Shown: piece by piece, positions 1 through 8,583 of the stretch
Layout of the letters: each line of letters starts with the position of its first letter
How positions within the stretch are numbered: position 1 is the first letter of the stretch
From: Gillisia marina
GTDB lineage: Bacteria > Bacteroidota > Bacteroidia > Flavobacteriales > Flavobacteriaceae
Assembly (NCBI RefSeq): GCF_000258765.1
Contig: NZ_AJLT01000031.1
Coordinates: 1-41,084, forward strand
Length of the DNA stretch: 41,084 bases
Reading direction: 5' to 3'
Notes under the pieces: model-generated
Told to the model about the DNA's origin: nothing
The model's input: only the letters and a program-made list of their open reading frames with translations
Databases searched by the model: none
Made by a program: the position numbers and the translations under genes

Positions 1-2231
1 TTTACATCTTCAAAGCTCCAGGTAATTACCGTAAGTCCTTGCGCTGTAATTGGGAAAGTCACATCGTTTGAAACACTCACCACACCACCACAATTATCGG
101 TAGCGGTTGGAATAGTAACATCTGCTTCTACTACTTCGCATTCAGCAGTGATCTCAGGGAAAGTTGCAGTGGAAGGAATTGGTTTGATGGAATCTTCTAC
201 GGTTACAATTGAAGTCGTAGTAGACTCATTTCCGTTAACATCAGTAACCGTTAAAGTAACTGTGTTGTCTCCAATTTCAGCACATGTGAAACTATCTGGT
301 GATACGCTCATAGAAGCTATTCCACAAGCATCAAAAGAATTGTTATCTATATCCTCTGCAGTGATAGTTGCAGTTCCGTTCTCATCTAACTGAACGGTGA
401 TGTCTTGCGCAATTGTTACCGGAGCCACATTGTCTTCTACAGTTACTGTTGAAGTCGTAGTCGACTCATTTCCATTGGTATCGATCACCGTCAAAGTAAC
501 CGTGTTGTCTCCAACATTTGAACAATCAAAGTCCGTTTTGCTTAGACTCAGGCTTGCAATCTCACAATTGTCAAAAGAACCATTATTCACCGCTTCTGCA
601 GTAGTAGAAGCAGTTCCATTCTCATCTAAGAAAATAGTCACTTCTTGAGCGATGGCTGTTGGATTCGTATTATCAACAACTATCACATTAGCTTCAGTTG
701 TAGAAACGTTGTCATTAACATCTGTAACCGTCAAGATAACCGTGTTGTCTCCAACATTAGAACAATCAAAGTCCGTTTTGCTCAGGCTCAGGCTTGCAAT
801 CTCACAATTGTCAAAAGAACCATTATTCACCGCTTCTGCAGTTGTAGAAGCAGTTCCATTCTCATCTAAGAAAATAGTCACTTCTTGAGCGATGGCTGTT
901 GGATTCGTATTATCTACAACTATCACATTAGCTTCAGTTGTAGAAACGTTGTCATTAACATCAGTAACCGTCAAGGTAACCGTGTTGTCTCCAACATTTG
1001 AACAATCAAAGTCCGTTTTGCTTAGGCTTAGGCTTGCAATCTCACAATTGTCAAAAGAACCATTATTCACCGCTTCTGCAGTAGTAGAAGCAGTTCCATT
1101 CTCATCTAAGAAAATAGTCACTTCCTGAGCGATGGCTGTTGGATTCGTATTATCTACAACTGTAACTTTTGAAGTAGCTGTAGATTTATTTCCGTTGGTA
1201 TCAGTCACTGCTAAAGTTACCAATACTTGATTACTACTAGTACCATTATAACTCATCATAGCATTTACAACGACTGGACCTGGAATTCCATTTGGTCCTA
1301 TTAAAGTAGCTTCTCCAGTGGCAACATTTAATTTATAAATATTTCCTCTAGCTGGATTTTGACCGCCTCCTCCATATAGATTTCCCTCAGTATCAAAGTG
1401 AATACTACCTAAACTAACACCACAATTACCAATAATTGTAGCCTGTCCAGTAATTAGATCGATAGAATATAATTCTGTTATACCGCCTCCACCACGAACA
1501 CCATACATTTTATTAGAAATGGCATCATAGGCCATTCCATTCATCCATAACCCATTTGAATCATCATGACTTCCTATGGTTGTCATTTCAGCAGTATCTG
1601 GATTTATAGTTAAGAGTTCCCCTGAAAGAATTCCCGAACCATATAAAACTCCATTTACAAATTCTAATGAGGCAGGAACATCATTTGTTTCAAAGGAATT
1701 AAGAACTTCCAAAGTTTCCGGGTCGAATTCAAAAAACTCAAAACATCCATTAGGGGATTGAGCAAAAGCTCTTCCATTTTGTTCATTAAATGCAATTGCA
1801 TTAACTCCACGCCCACAAGCTCCATTAAGCGAACCTAAAATGTTAGCAGCACCGGTTAAAACATCTACCTCATAAAAATTACCATTATTATCTGCGGCAA
1901 TTAATGTGAAATCAGATTGACTATTCCCAATGTCCTCACATGTAAATTCTGTTTTGTCCAGACTTAAGGTAACTACTCCACAAGCATCGGAAGAACCATT
2001 GTCGATCATTGCTGGGGTAATTGTTGCTACCCCATTTTCATTTAATTGAACAGTGATATCTTTAGCTATGGCCGTAGGAGCGATATTGTCTTCTATAGTT
2101 ACTGATGCGGTTGCGTTAGATTTGTTTCCACTTCCATCGGTTACGGTTAAAATAATACTATTTACCCCTACATCTTCACAAGAAAATTCTGTTTGACTAA
2201 CAGTAAATATTATGTTTTCCGGACCTCCTAG
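1..2231 (-). CDS. Giant HYR/propeller surface protein, C-terminal part (3' end outside window, frameshifted from upstream part)
   Basis: The reading frame stays open on the minus strand from a TAG at 2232-2234 to the window edge, with no stop codon. It begins in the middle of an HYR/Ig-like repeat (SCEDVG, then LTVTDGSGNKS). A second repeat follows, and after its CEDIG a module of about 230 residues is inserted (roughly 1930-1235). That module is rich in propeller-like phrases such as GNFYEVDVLTGAA and LYSIDLITGQATIIG. The interrupted repeat then resumes with LVTLAVTDTNGNKS. Next come about three nearly identical repeats of 80 residues (roughly 1160-420), each with DNC and FDCSNVGDN, and a different HYR-like unit (ITAECEVVEA, PTATDNCGG). 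This is the continuation of the two pieces at 2228-4975 and 4999-6423. Such repeats suggest an extracellular, calcium- or ligand-binding or adhesive surface protein. The expected type IX sorting domain would lie beyond position 1. Confidence 0.8.
420..1160 (-). repeat. Tandem 240-bp HYR-coding repeats
   Basis: About three units with a 240-bp period lie inside the giant surface-protein gene. Aligning 661-900 with 901-1140 by eye shows about eight differences in 240 positions, roughly 97 percent identity. The unit at 421-660 matches closely over its second half and diverges in the first. Each unit encodes one 80-residue Ig-like repeat. Such identity points to recent duplication or gene conversion and makes repeat number prone to change. 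Confidence 0.85.
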
Positions 2232-4975
2232 CTAGCATACTCCATGCCTTTATAATAATTAGGAGCAGTGTCTCCTAATTGTGTGGAGAATCCAGTTGTC
2301 GTCATTGTTACAAATTCTTGGTCAAGATTAGCTAAAATAAATTCACCATTACCCAAGTATTGTGCTCCAAGAATTTCGTCTGTCAAATATCCAGATACCG
2401 GTATTGAAGTTATTACTAATGTTACAGGATCAATACTTTCGAATGCAAAATTAGAATCTCTTCCAGACCAGTGATATATAAGCCCGTCATCCGGATTAAA
2501 AGCAATAGCTTCACCATCACTTCCAGCTCCTAACCCTGTTAAGTAGGTAATTGCACCTGTACTAGGATTTATAGAAAATAATGATTCTGATGTAGAAGAT
2601 CCATCCCCTGTTACTCCGAAAAGATTTCCAACAGAATCGAAAGTAATGCTTGCAAAATTTTCAGAAAAATTACTTCCAATAATAGTAGCAACACCTGTAA
2701 GCGGGTCTAATGTAGCTAATCTTCTTCCGCCGCCAGATGGTTTTACAACAATGTAAACTTCATTATTTATAGGACTTCTATCCATACCGTTTAATCCATT
2801 TACCGGATTTCCCCCAACAGTTATAGAAATTGGAGGACTAACTGACGCATATGTAGACGGATCCAAATAATTTAAAAACTCATCATATGGAGATCCAGCT
2901 ATCAATACCAGTGATCCACCAGAACAATTATCTGTACTCCCACCATCTAAATCACTGGCTTGTATACTAACATTGCCATCTTCATCTAATTCTAATATTA
3001 TATCTTGAGCAATTGCTGTAGGAGCAATATTATCTTCTACAGTTACTGTTGAAGTGGTAGAAGATATATTGTCGTTATTATCAATAACCGTTAAAGTAAC
3101 TGTATTGGCACCAACATCTGCACATGTGAAGCTGCTTGGTGAAACACTTATGGACTTAATTCCACAATTATCATTAGATCCATTATTTATCTCTACTGCT
3201 GTAATAGTTGCAGTACCATTTGCATCAAGCGCTATTGTTAAGTCTTGAGCGATTGCTTCCGGTAACACCTTGTCCTCTACTGTAATTGTAAAAGAACATG
3301 TCTCGGTAAAAGTACCATCTGTAGTAGTGAATTCTACAAAGTTTTCTCCCACAGGGAAGTTACTTCCACTAGGTAAACCTGCTGTTTGAGTGGTTTCTAC
3401 CACACAATTATCCACCACGATTGGAGGGTTTGAAAAAGTTACTCTTGCTGTACAAGTTCCAGGATCTGTATCTGTTACTATACTATTAGGACATGTGATT
3501 TGAGGAGCTTCTGCATCCTTTACAGTAACATCAAAACTACAAGCAGATTTATTACCACTGGAATCTGTTGCTTCAAAAGTATTAGTTGTTGTCCCTACTG
3601 GGAATTCACTTCCGCTTGGCAAACCTGCAGTTTGAACTATTGAAATAGAAAAATCTAAAATTTTAAATCCGTTCCATTTTCCACCATTATAAATCCAAGC
3701 CAGTCCATTTTCATAACTAAAATTGAAATCGTTTGATGATATTCCTATTGAACTTGTTCCTTGAAACTCTCCTTCTAGATTATATAAATGAACAGAATCC
3801 GTAGATTTATCAAAAAGTGCATATTCAAGCCTCTCTACACCTGTGTAACCTATGGAATATAATGCATAATTCGTGCTTTCTGGAGTAGCTGATAAAGTTA
3901 TAGTTCCAAGGGTTGTTCCGGTGGTTCTATCTACTCGAGTTATTCTTCCTGAATTATAATAAACAATTTCATTAGTATCATAATTAAAATCTCCATTAGA
4001 TTGCCTATTCGGTTGATTTGCAGGTAAAAGACTAGTTACCGTACCATCCGGACAATCTCCGTCCAAATTTGTAACAATAATTCCTCCGCTACTAAAACCA
4101 TTTCCTTCAGATTGATTTGTAAATGGGTTCCACCAACTTCCTCTATAATCAAATCCTGCAGTGGTGGTGCTTATAAATGCTCCAGTAGTGCCATCATAAC
4201 AACTTATTGAAAAATTTTGGTTACCAGCGTTTACGCTATAATATCTAACTAATCCAGGATTATAACTTATTGCAGAAGGAATACCACTTGCACTAGATAC
4301 AGATTCAAGTTGTAATGTTGAAATACCTGATGTAAGAATACCCAAATTATTATTACAATTATCTGTTACTGTTGGAATCTCATAATTAACCACCGCTCCA
4401 CATATTCCGGGATCATTATTTTGTGTAATACTTGCAGGACAAGTTATTTGAGGGGCTTCTGTATCTTTTACAATTATATCGAAAGAACAGGTGGCCGTTT
4501 TTCCAGCGGCATCTGTGGTAACAAAGGTGTTAGTAGTAGTTCCTACAGGGAACAATTCCCCGGAAGCAAGTCCCGCTGTTTGCACTGTAGTTACACCACT
4601 ACAGTTATCTGTACCTAATGGAGTTTCATAATTTACAATAGCTCCACAGTTCCCAGTATCATTATCTTGTGTAATATTTGCAGGACAAGCAATCACTGGG
4701 TCTTCGATGTCTATAACTGTAATATCAAAACTTATTCTAGTAGTAATTCCAGATCCATTAGTAACTTCATAGATATTTGTAGTTGTCCCAACTGGAAATA
4801 ATGATCCAGAAGGAATCCCATCAATCAACGTTACTGTTGCACCAGAGCAATCATCTGAACCTGTGGGCTCTGGAATATTTACTATTGTTCCACATTCTCC
4901 AGATGAACTATTAGCAGTTAAACTATTAGGATATGAAGCTGATTCTCCTACCAGAAGTACAGCAATAGAGGCCAA
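2228..4975 (-). CDS. Giant HYR/propeller surface protein, middle part (frameshifted at both ends)
   Basis: This 915-codon open stretch has no ATG start; its first usable start is a TTG in mid-protein. The same frame continues upstream to about 5055 (GIYYITRTGSWEFSC), so it is the middle of the gene rather than a gene of its own. Order: two HYR repeats (CGAIVNY, DNC, FPVGTTTN, CSFDIIVKD). A third HYR repeat is interrupted after DNC by a module of about 215 residues (roughly 4350-3640) and then resumes with IVQTAGLPSGSEFPVG. A fourth HYR repeat follows, then one Ig-like repeat (IAQDLTIALD). Another repeat is interrupted after DNCSGG by a second propeller-like module of about 210 residues. The piece stops at GMEYAS, and the interrupted repeat resumes in another frame at 2231. 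Paired cysteines in the HYR units suggest disulfides and an extracellular location. The substrate or ligand is unknown. Confidence 0.8.
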   Translation of the reverse strand: MASIAVLLVGESASYPNSLTANSSSGECGTIVNIPEPTGSDDCSGATVTLIDGIPSGSLFPVGTTTNIYEVTNGSGITTRISFDITVIDIEDPVIACPANITQDNDTGNCGAIVNYETPLGTDNCSGVTTVQTAGLASGELFPVGTTTNTFVTTDAAGKTATCSFDIIVKDTEAPQITCPASITQNNDPGICGAVVNYEIPTVTDNCNNNLGILTSGISTLQLESVSSASGIPSAISYNPGLVRYYSVNAGNQNFSISCYDGTTGAFISTTTAGFDYRGSWWNPFTNQSEGNGFSSGGIIVTNLDGDCPDGTVTSLLPANQPNRQSNGDFNYDTNEIVYYNSGRITRVDRTTGTTLGTITLSATPESTNYALYSIGYTGVERLEYALFDKSTDSVHLYNLEGEFQGTSSIGISSNDFNFSYENGLAWIYNGGKWNGFKILDFSISIVQTAGLPSGSEFPVGTTTNTFEATDSSGNKSACSFDVTVKDAEAPQITCPNSIVTDTDPGTCTARVTFSNPPIVVDNCVVETTQTAGLPSGSNFPVGENFVEFTTTDGTFTETCSFTITVEDKVLPEAIAQDLTIALDANGTATITAVEINNGSNDNCGIKSISVSPSSFTCADVGANTVTLTVIDNNDNISSTTSTVTVEDNIAPTAIAQDIILELDEDGNVSIQASDLDGGSTDNCSGGSLVLIAGSPYDEFLNYLDPSTYASVSPPISITVGGNPVNGLNGMDRSPINNEVYIVVKPSGGGRRLATLDPLTGVATIIGSNFSENFASITFDSVGNLFGVTGDGSSTSESLFSINPSTGAITYLTGLGAGSDGEAIAFNPDDGLIYHWSGRDSNFAFESIDPVTLVITSIPVSGYLTDEILGAQYLGNGEFILANLDQEFVTMTTTGFSTQLGDTAPNYYKGMEYAS

Positions 4976-4998
4976 AGGATTAGTCGGAATAGCTGCAT

Positions 4999-6423
4999 TT
5001 ACACAGCTGAATTCCCAAGATCCGGTTCTCGTAATATAATATATCCCAGGAGTGTTGGTGCTGTAAAACTAAATGAGTGATTCGCAGAGGTATTTCCATT
5101 ATCACTAAACAAACATTGAGCTGGTAAAATACCTCCCGCAATTCCAATGTAATGCTGTGTTATGCATCCAGGACATGAATCTCCATTATTAACTGTCGAT
5201 CTATTAAAACTAATATTTACACTCGAGCCAGGAGTCACTGTAGCGACATTGGATCCACTTCCTGCAAGATTAATATTATTAAGGGTTGTAGTTCGACCTA
5301 AAAGAGTGAAAACGTTAGGATTGGATGGTACAATAAATTCAGCAGTAGGTGCCGAAGCATCTTTAATAGTTACTGTAGCGGTTGCAGTAGATTTATTATT
5401 GCTTGCATCGGTTACAGTTAAAATCACCTCATTCGGTCCTACATTTGAACAATCAAAAGTGTCCTTATCTAAACTTAAAACAACATCACTACATGTATCG
5501 TTAGAGCCAAAATCTACTTCATTAGGGTTAATAATTACCTCTCCATTATTATCTAACTCAACTGTGATATCCTGTGCTACTGCAAAAGGTGGATCTGTAT
5601 CATCTGCGCAAGGGCCTGAAGCATCATAGGTAAAGAGTCTGGCATTATTCCAAACATATATTAAACCCTCTTTATGATTATATTGAGCGCTAGTCATATA
5701 TGATGACGCTCCTAAAACCCATGGGATTGCTGCTGGAGCACCTGTAGAAGTATTGGTATCATACGTATAATTTATAGTTTGACTTGGATTATTAAATGAG
5801 TCTATACAATAAACCACCCCATCAATAATAAATGCATCCCCCATTTGATTTTTAGGTTCAGAATTTGTGTTCCAAGTAGATGTTGGAAGAAGCGTTGAAG
5901 GATCTAATTTACTAACTACTAATTTTCCAGAATTAGCAGCGGTAGAATAAAGCACCCATAAGCCATTTTCATCTACAGCAAAGTCGAAGAAGGAACCACC
6001 ACCCCATTGATAAGGATAATTACCCGCATTTATTATAGGGGCCTCCATAACAATAGTCCTAGTTGCTAAATTGTATTTAACTATGTTAAAGGATCCCGCC
6101 TTATTGTAATATAAGTTACCTCCATAAACAACATGACCTGTACCCAAAAACCGAGTAGGCAAGTTGTAGGTAGTACGAATGTTATTAGAAGTTAAATCTC
6201 CAATAGATGCATATTCATATACATTATCATCTTGATTAGAAGGGATCACCCAAATTAAACCTGCCCCATTGGTTTCTAAAGGGTCTGAAACCCAACTACC
6301 TTGCGTGGGAAAATAATTTCTGATAAAGGTAGGATTGGTTCCGTTAATTTGTGCATTTAAATTACTGCTAAAAAACAGCAAGAAAAAAATACAGGAGATT
6401 TTTAAAAAGTAGTTTTGTTTCAT
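4999..6423 (-). CDS. Giant HYR/propeller surface protein, N-terminal part with signal peptide
   Basis: It starts at an ATG and encodes a typical signal peptide (MKQNYFLK, a hydrophobic core, then SSNLNAQ), so the product is exported to the periplasm and probably the surface. Residues about 30-270 form a propeller-like module with repeated GLIWV, YTYDTN and GLIYVWNN phrases. Residues about 275-365 are an Ig/HYR-like repeat (VAQDITVELD, DTFDCSNVG, LTVTDASNNKS). Residues about 370-460 form a cysteine-containing module (SCPGCITQHYIG, QCLFSDNG), which I recall from other flavobacterial surface proteins. The frame then breaks at about 5045-5065. In the shifted frame the text goes on as PGIYYITRTGSWEFSCVNA into the piece at 2228-4975, so the stop at 4999 is probably not the true end. 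A frame-corrected protein would exceed 2,100 residues inside this window alone. Confidence 0.82.
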   Translation of the reverse strand: MKQNYFLKISCIFFLLFFSSNLNAQINGTNPTFIRNYFPTQGSWVSDPLETNGAGLIWVIPSNQDDNVYEYASIGDLTSNNIRTTYNLPTRFLGTGHVVYGGNLYYNKAGSFNIVKYNLATRTIVMEAPIINAGNYPYQWGGGSFFDFAVDENGLWVLYSTAANSGKLVVSKLDPSTLLPTSTWNTNSEPKNQMGDAFIIDGVVYCIDSFNNPSQTINYTYDTNTSTGAPAAIPWVLGASSYMTSAQYNHKEGLIYVWNNARLFTYDASGPCADDTDPPFAVAQDITVELDNNGEVIINPNEVDFGSNDTCSDVVLSLDKDTFDCSNVGPNEVILTVTDASNNKSTATATVTIKDASAPTAEFIVPSNPNVFTLLGRTTTLNNINLAGSGSNVATVTPGSSVNISFNRSTVNNGDSCPGCITQHYIGIAGGILPAQCLFSDNGNTSANHSFSFTAPTLLGYIILREPDLGNSAV

Positions 6424-6433
6424 GAGAAATGGG

Positions 6434-6652
6434 TTAGGCGAAATTTGTAATTAAAGAATTGGAATATATGCCCGTAAAAAGAACCTTAGAAAAAGGATTT
6501 TTCTTACTGGAAGAATTAAATGATGAAAAAATAGTTTTTGGGAATCGACTTAGATAAGTCTCGAATGATATAAAATGTTTAGAAAAGGTTCTCTCTGCCT
6601 TTAAACGATTATTGATATGCTTAATTACTTTATTGAATTTGGCAGCTGTCAT
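6434..6652 (-). CDS. Possible small protein upstream of the giant surface-protein gene
   Basis: An ATG-started frame of 72 codons ends 10 bases before the start of the giant surface-protein gene and on the same strand. The product is basic (MTAAKFNKVIKHINN at the start) and has no signal peptide, membrane segment or motif that I recognise. Codon use is not clearly abnormal. It lies in the probable 5' untranslated region of the downstream gene. It could be a real small gene, a remnant or chance. Confidence 0.22.
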   Translation of the reverse strand: MTAAKFNKVIKHINNRLKAERTFSKHFISFETYLSRFPKTIFSSFNSSSKKNPFSKVLFTGIYSNSLITNFA

Positions 6653-6744
6653 TACTCTGGGGGAATAAATATTAAAACATTAATTTCCACCACTCAAAAT
6701 GATGATAATTTATGTTTTAACTTAAAATTATTATAAATTATTGA

Positions 6745-6752
6745 CAAATATA
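6745..6752 (-). promoter_or_regulatory. Candidate -7 element for the giant surface-protein gene
   Basis: On the minus strand this reads TATATTTG, a match to the Bacteroidota -7 consensus TAnnTTTG. I see no TTG about 19 bases upstream, so support is partial. It would leave a leader of about 320 bases before the ATG at 6423. Confidence 0.3.
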
Positions 6753-6848
6753 TGTTAAAGCAAGTTAGTAGATGAGTAAAGAGTCAGGGGAAAATTCCCT
6801 TTTTTTTGTAGGAAGAAAAATATTAACACTCTGATTTTCACTAATAAA

Positions 6849-6888
6849 AGCTAATACTTGTAGGAATTAAATCCTACAAGTATTAGCT
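6849..6888. repeat. Perfect 17-bp inverted repeat
   Basis: Arms at 6849-6865 and 6872-6888 are exactly complementary, with a 6-base loop (ATTAAA). On the minus strand the stem is followed by TTTTATT, a weak T-tract, so it may be a backup terminator behind era. On the plus strand there is no T-tract. A second small hairpin (GCGAAT/ATTCGC) lies just beside it at 6894-6907. Confidence 0.7.
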
Positions 6889-6930
6889 GAAAAGCGAATT
6901 TATTCGCCAAAATGCGTTATTAATAAAAAT

Positions 6931-6964
6931 AAAAGCCTCAATAGTTTAAATTATTGAGGCTTTT
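6931..6964. terminator. Rho-independent terminator behind era
   Basis: Complementary arms of 13 bases (AAAAGCCTCAATA at 6931-6943 and its complement at 6952-6964) enclose an 8-base loop. T-tracts follow on both strands, with nine T on the plus strand. It sits 23 bases past the era stop on the minus strand and could also stop transcription from the other side. Confidence 0.85.
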
Positions 6965-6987
6965 TTTTTATATGTTGTAATTCATAA

Positions 6988-7872
6988 TTACTTCTTATTA
7001 TACCCGAATCTCTTAAGTTGCTTAGAATCGTTACGCCAATTCTTATTCACTTTAACATACAACTCTAAGTGTACTTGTTTACCGAAGAATTTTTCCAAAT
7101 CTTTACGGGCCTCTACTCCTACTCTTTTAAGCGCAGTTCCCTTATGACCAATAATAATTCCTTTTTGAGTTTCGCGCTCTACCATGATGATACTACGCAT
7201 TCTAATAATTTCTTCATCTTCAAAAAACTCCTCAGTATCTATTTCTACAGAATAAGGGATTTCCTTTTTGTAATGCATTAAGATCTTCTCACGAATGATC
7301 TCGTTCACAAAGAAACGTTCTGGTTTATCTGTTAAAGTATCTTTCGGATAAAAGGCAGGAGATTCCGGAAGCAATTCTACTACACGATTAAAAACCTGCG
7401 CCACATTAAATCCTTGGAGGGCAGAAATAGGATATATTTCAGCATTTGGAACTTTTTCACTCCAGTGTGCAACTTGTTCTTCTAGTACGCCCTGGTTGGA
7501 AATATCTATCTTATTAAGCAATAATAAAACCGGAATGGTGGCATTTGTAATTTTTCTAAAAAAAGCTTCATCCTTTAATTCCTGCTCGCCAATCTCAACC
7601 ATATAGATAAGAATATCTGCATCTTCAAAAGCAGACTTTACAAAATCCATCATAGATTGTTGTAAATCATATGCTGGTTTAATAATTCCAGGAGTATCAC
7701 TTAAGATCGCCTGAAAATCTTCGCCATTAACAATCCCCAAAATACGGTGTCTGGTAGTTTGTGCTTTAGAAGTGATAATGGATAATCTTTCACCTACAAA
7801 AGCATTCATTAAGGTGGATTTACCAACGTTTGGATTTCCAATAATATTTACAAAACCGGCTTTATGTGCCAT
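6988..7872 (-). CDS. era: GTPase Era
   Basis: Era is an essential GTPase that binds 16S rRNA near its 3' end and helps 30S ribosomal subunit assembly. The GTPase domain shows G1 (GNPNVGKST), G3 (DTPG) and G4 (NKID). The C-terminal KH RNA-binding domain carries GHKGTALKRVG. At 294 residues it has the normal family length. I chose the ATG at 7872 (MAHKAGFVNIIG) over a TTG six codons upstream. That TTG lies inside a -7 promoter element (7888-7895), and Era alignments begin at about this methionine. The gene is followed by a strong terminator and appears monocistronic. It is not functionally related to the surface-protein gene downstream. Confidence 0.96.
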   Translation of the reverse strand: MAHKAGFVNIIGNPNVGKSTLMNAFVGERLSIITSKAQTTRHRILGIVNGEDFQAILSDTPGIIKPAYDLQQSMMDFVKSAFEDADILIYMVEIGEQELKDEAFFRKITNATIPVLLLLNKIDISNQGVLEEQVAHWSEKVPNAEIYPISALQGFNVAQVFNRVVELLPESPAFYPKDTLTDKPERFFVNEIIREKILMHYKKEIPYSVEIDTEEFFEDEEIIRMRSIIMVERETQKGIIIGHKGTALKRVGVEARKDLEKFFGKQVHLELYVKVNKNWRNDSKQLKRFGYNKK

Positions 7873-7887
7873 AAGAAAGAATTTTGG

Positions 7888-7895
7888 CAAAGATA
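7888..7895 (-). promoter_or_regulatory. -7 promoter element of era
   Basis: On the minus strand this reads TATCTTTG (TAnnTTTG), ending 15 bases before the ATG at 7872, so the mRNA leader would be very short. No clear -33 TTG is seen. Confidence 0.5.
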
Positions 7896-8455
7896 TTTCA
7901 TTTAATAAGCCATTCCTAACTTTTTATAGGATTCTAACTTTTGGGGAATTTTTCAAAAAAATGTCATTTTAAATGAAGCAAAGCTTAATGAAGAATCTCA
8001 AAACAATTACATTAAAGAATTCTTTCCCGATAATTATAGGGCCGCTCGAAGTGATATATCAAATGAAATATTTGTGCATTCGTGGCAATCAAAATTGCAT
8101 CTAGCAAGCATCTCGGATATACAAATTCACATAACTAAGATCCTTCGACAGGCTCAGGATGACATCCAGACTATTGGAAATTGTAAGTGTATAGAGATCA
8201 AAAATTATAATACACCAGCAGTTTGTTAAAAAAAGAGATCCCTCCCTATGTCGAGATGACAAAAAAACATCTTTCTGAATGAGGAAAGCGTAATGAAGAA
8301 TCTCGAAGTATTCAATTCTTCATAATAAAGACATCTCTCCCAATAATTTTCGGGACGCTCGATGTGATAAAAAGAATACCGTATAAAATAGATAAGAAAA
8401 ACCCAACACTGTAGATTTAAAATAGCTTTCCAAGTAGGTTTCAAATTAAAATCGA

Positions 8456-8463
8456 TATTTTTG
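8456..8463 (+). promoter_or_regulatory. Candidate -7 element of the SulP transporter gene
   Basis: TATTTTTG matches TAnnTTTG and would give a leader of about 115 bases before the ATG at 8584. No TTG is seen at the usual -33 distance, so the call is tentative. Confidence 0.38.
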
Positions 8464-8583
8464 CACGCTCTTAGGTGTTTTTTGAGCTAAGCTTTTAATT
8501 TTAAAGTGATTAGTTGAAATCCAAAGAAAAAAAAATTAAAATATTCAATTAGCACAACTTGCTTATAGTTTTAGACATATTTA

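Larger units (their letters stand above)
7873..8583. repeat. Intergenic region between era and sulP with interspersed repeat elements
   Basis: No convincing gene lies in this stretch. It holds two related copies of an element, about 7975-8056 and 8279-8369. They share AATGAAGAATCTC, then an ATTC-rich middle, then a CCC/AATAATT/GGG core and a final GCTCGAxGTGATA. Between and around them are fragments of the flavobacterial repeat family (CCTTCGACAGGCTCAGGATG at about 8143-8162, and TCGAGATGACA near 8251). Related fragments recur at 25880-26150. They look like REP-type intergenic repeats. Confidence 0.6.

Noticed and set aside
148..1128. Four plus-strand open frames of 78-83 codons with similar sequence
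   Set aside because: They are antisense shadows of the repeated HYR-coding units. The minus-strand frame is a convincing protein and its 240-bp period explains their likeness.
420..1160. Possible CRISPR or tandem satellite
   Set aside because: The units are 240 bp, contiguous and coding, with no spacers.
8226..8444. 72-codon minus-strand frame
   Set aside because: It runs through one of the interspersed repeat copies and has no protein-like pattern.
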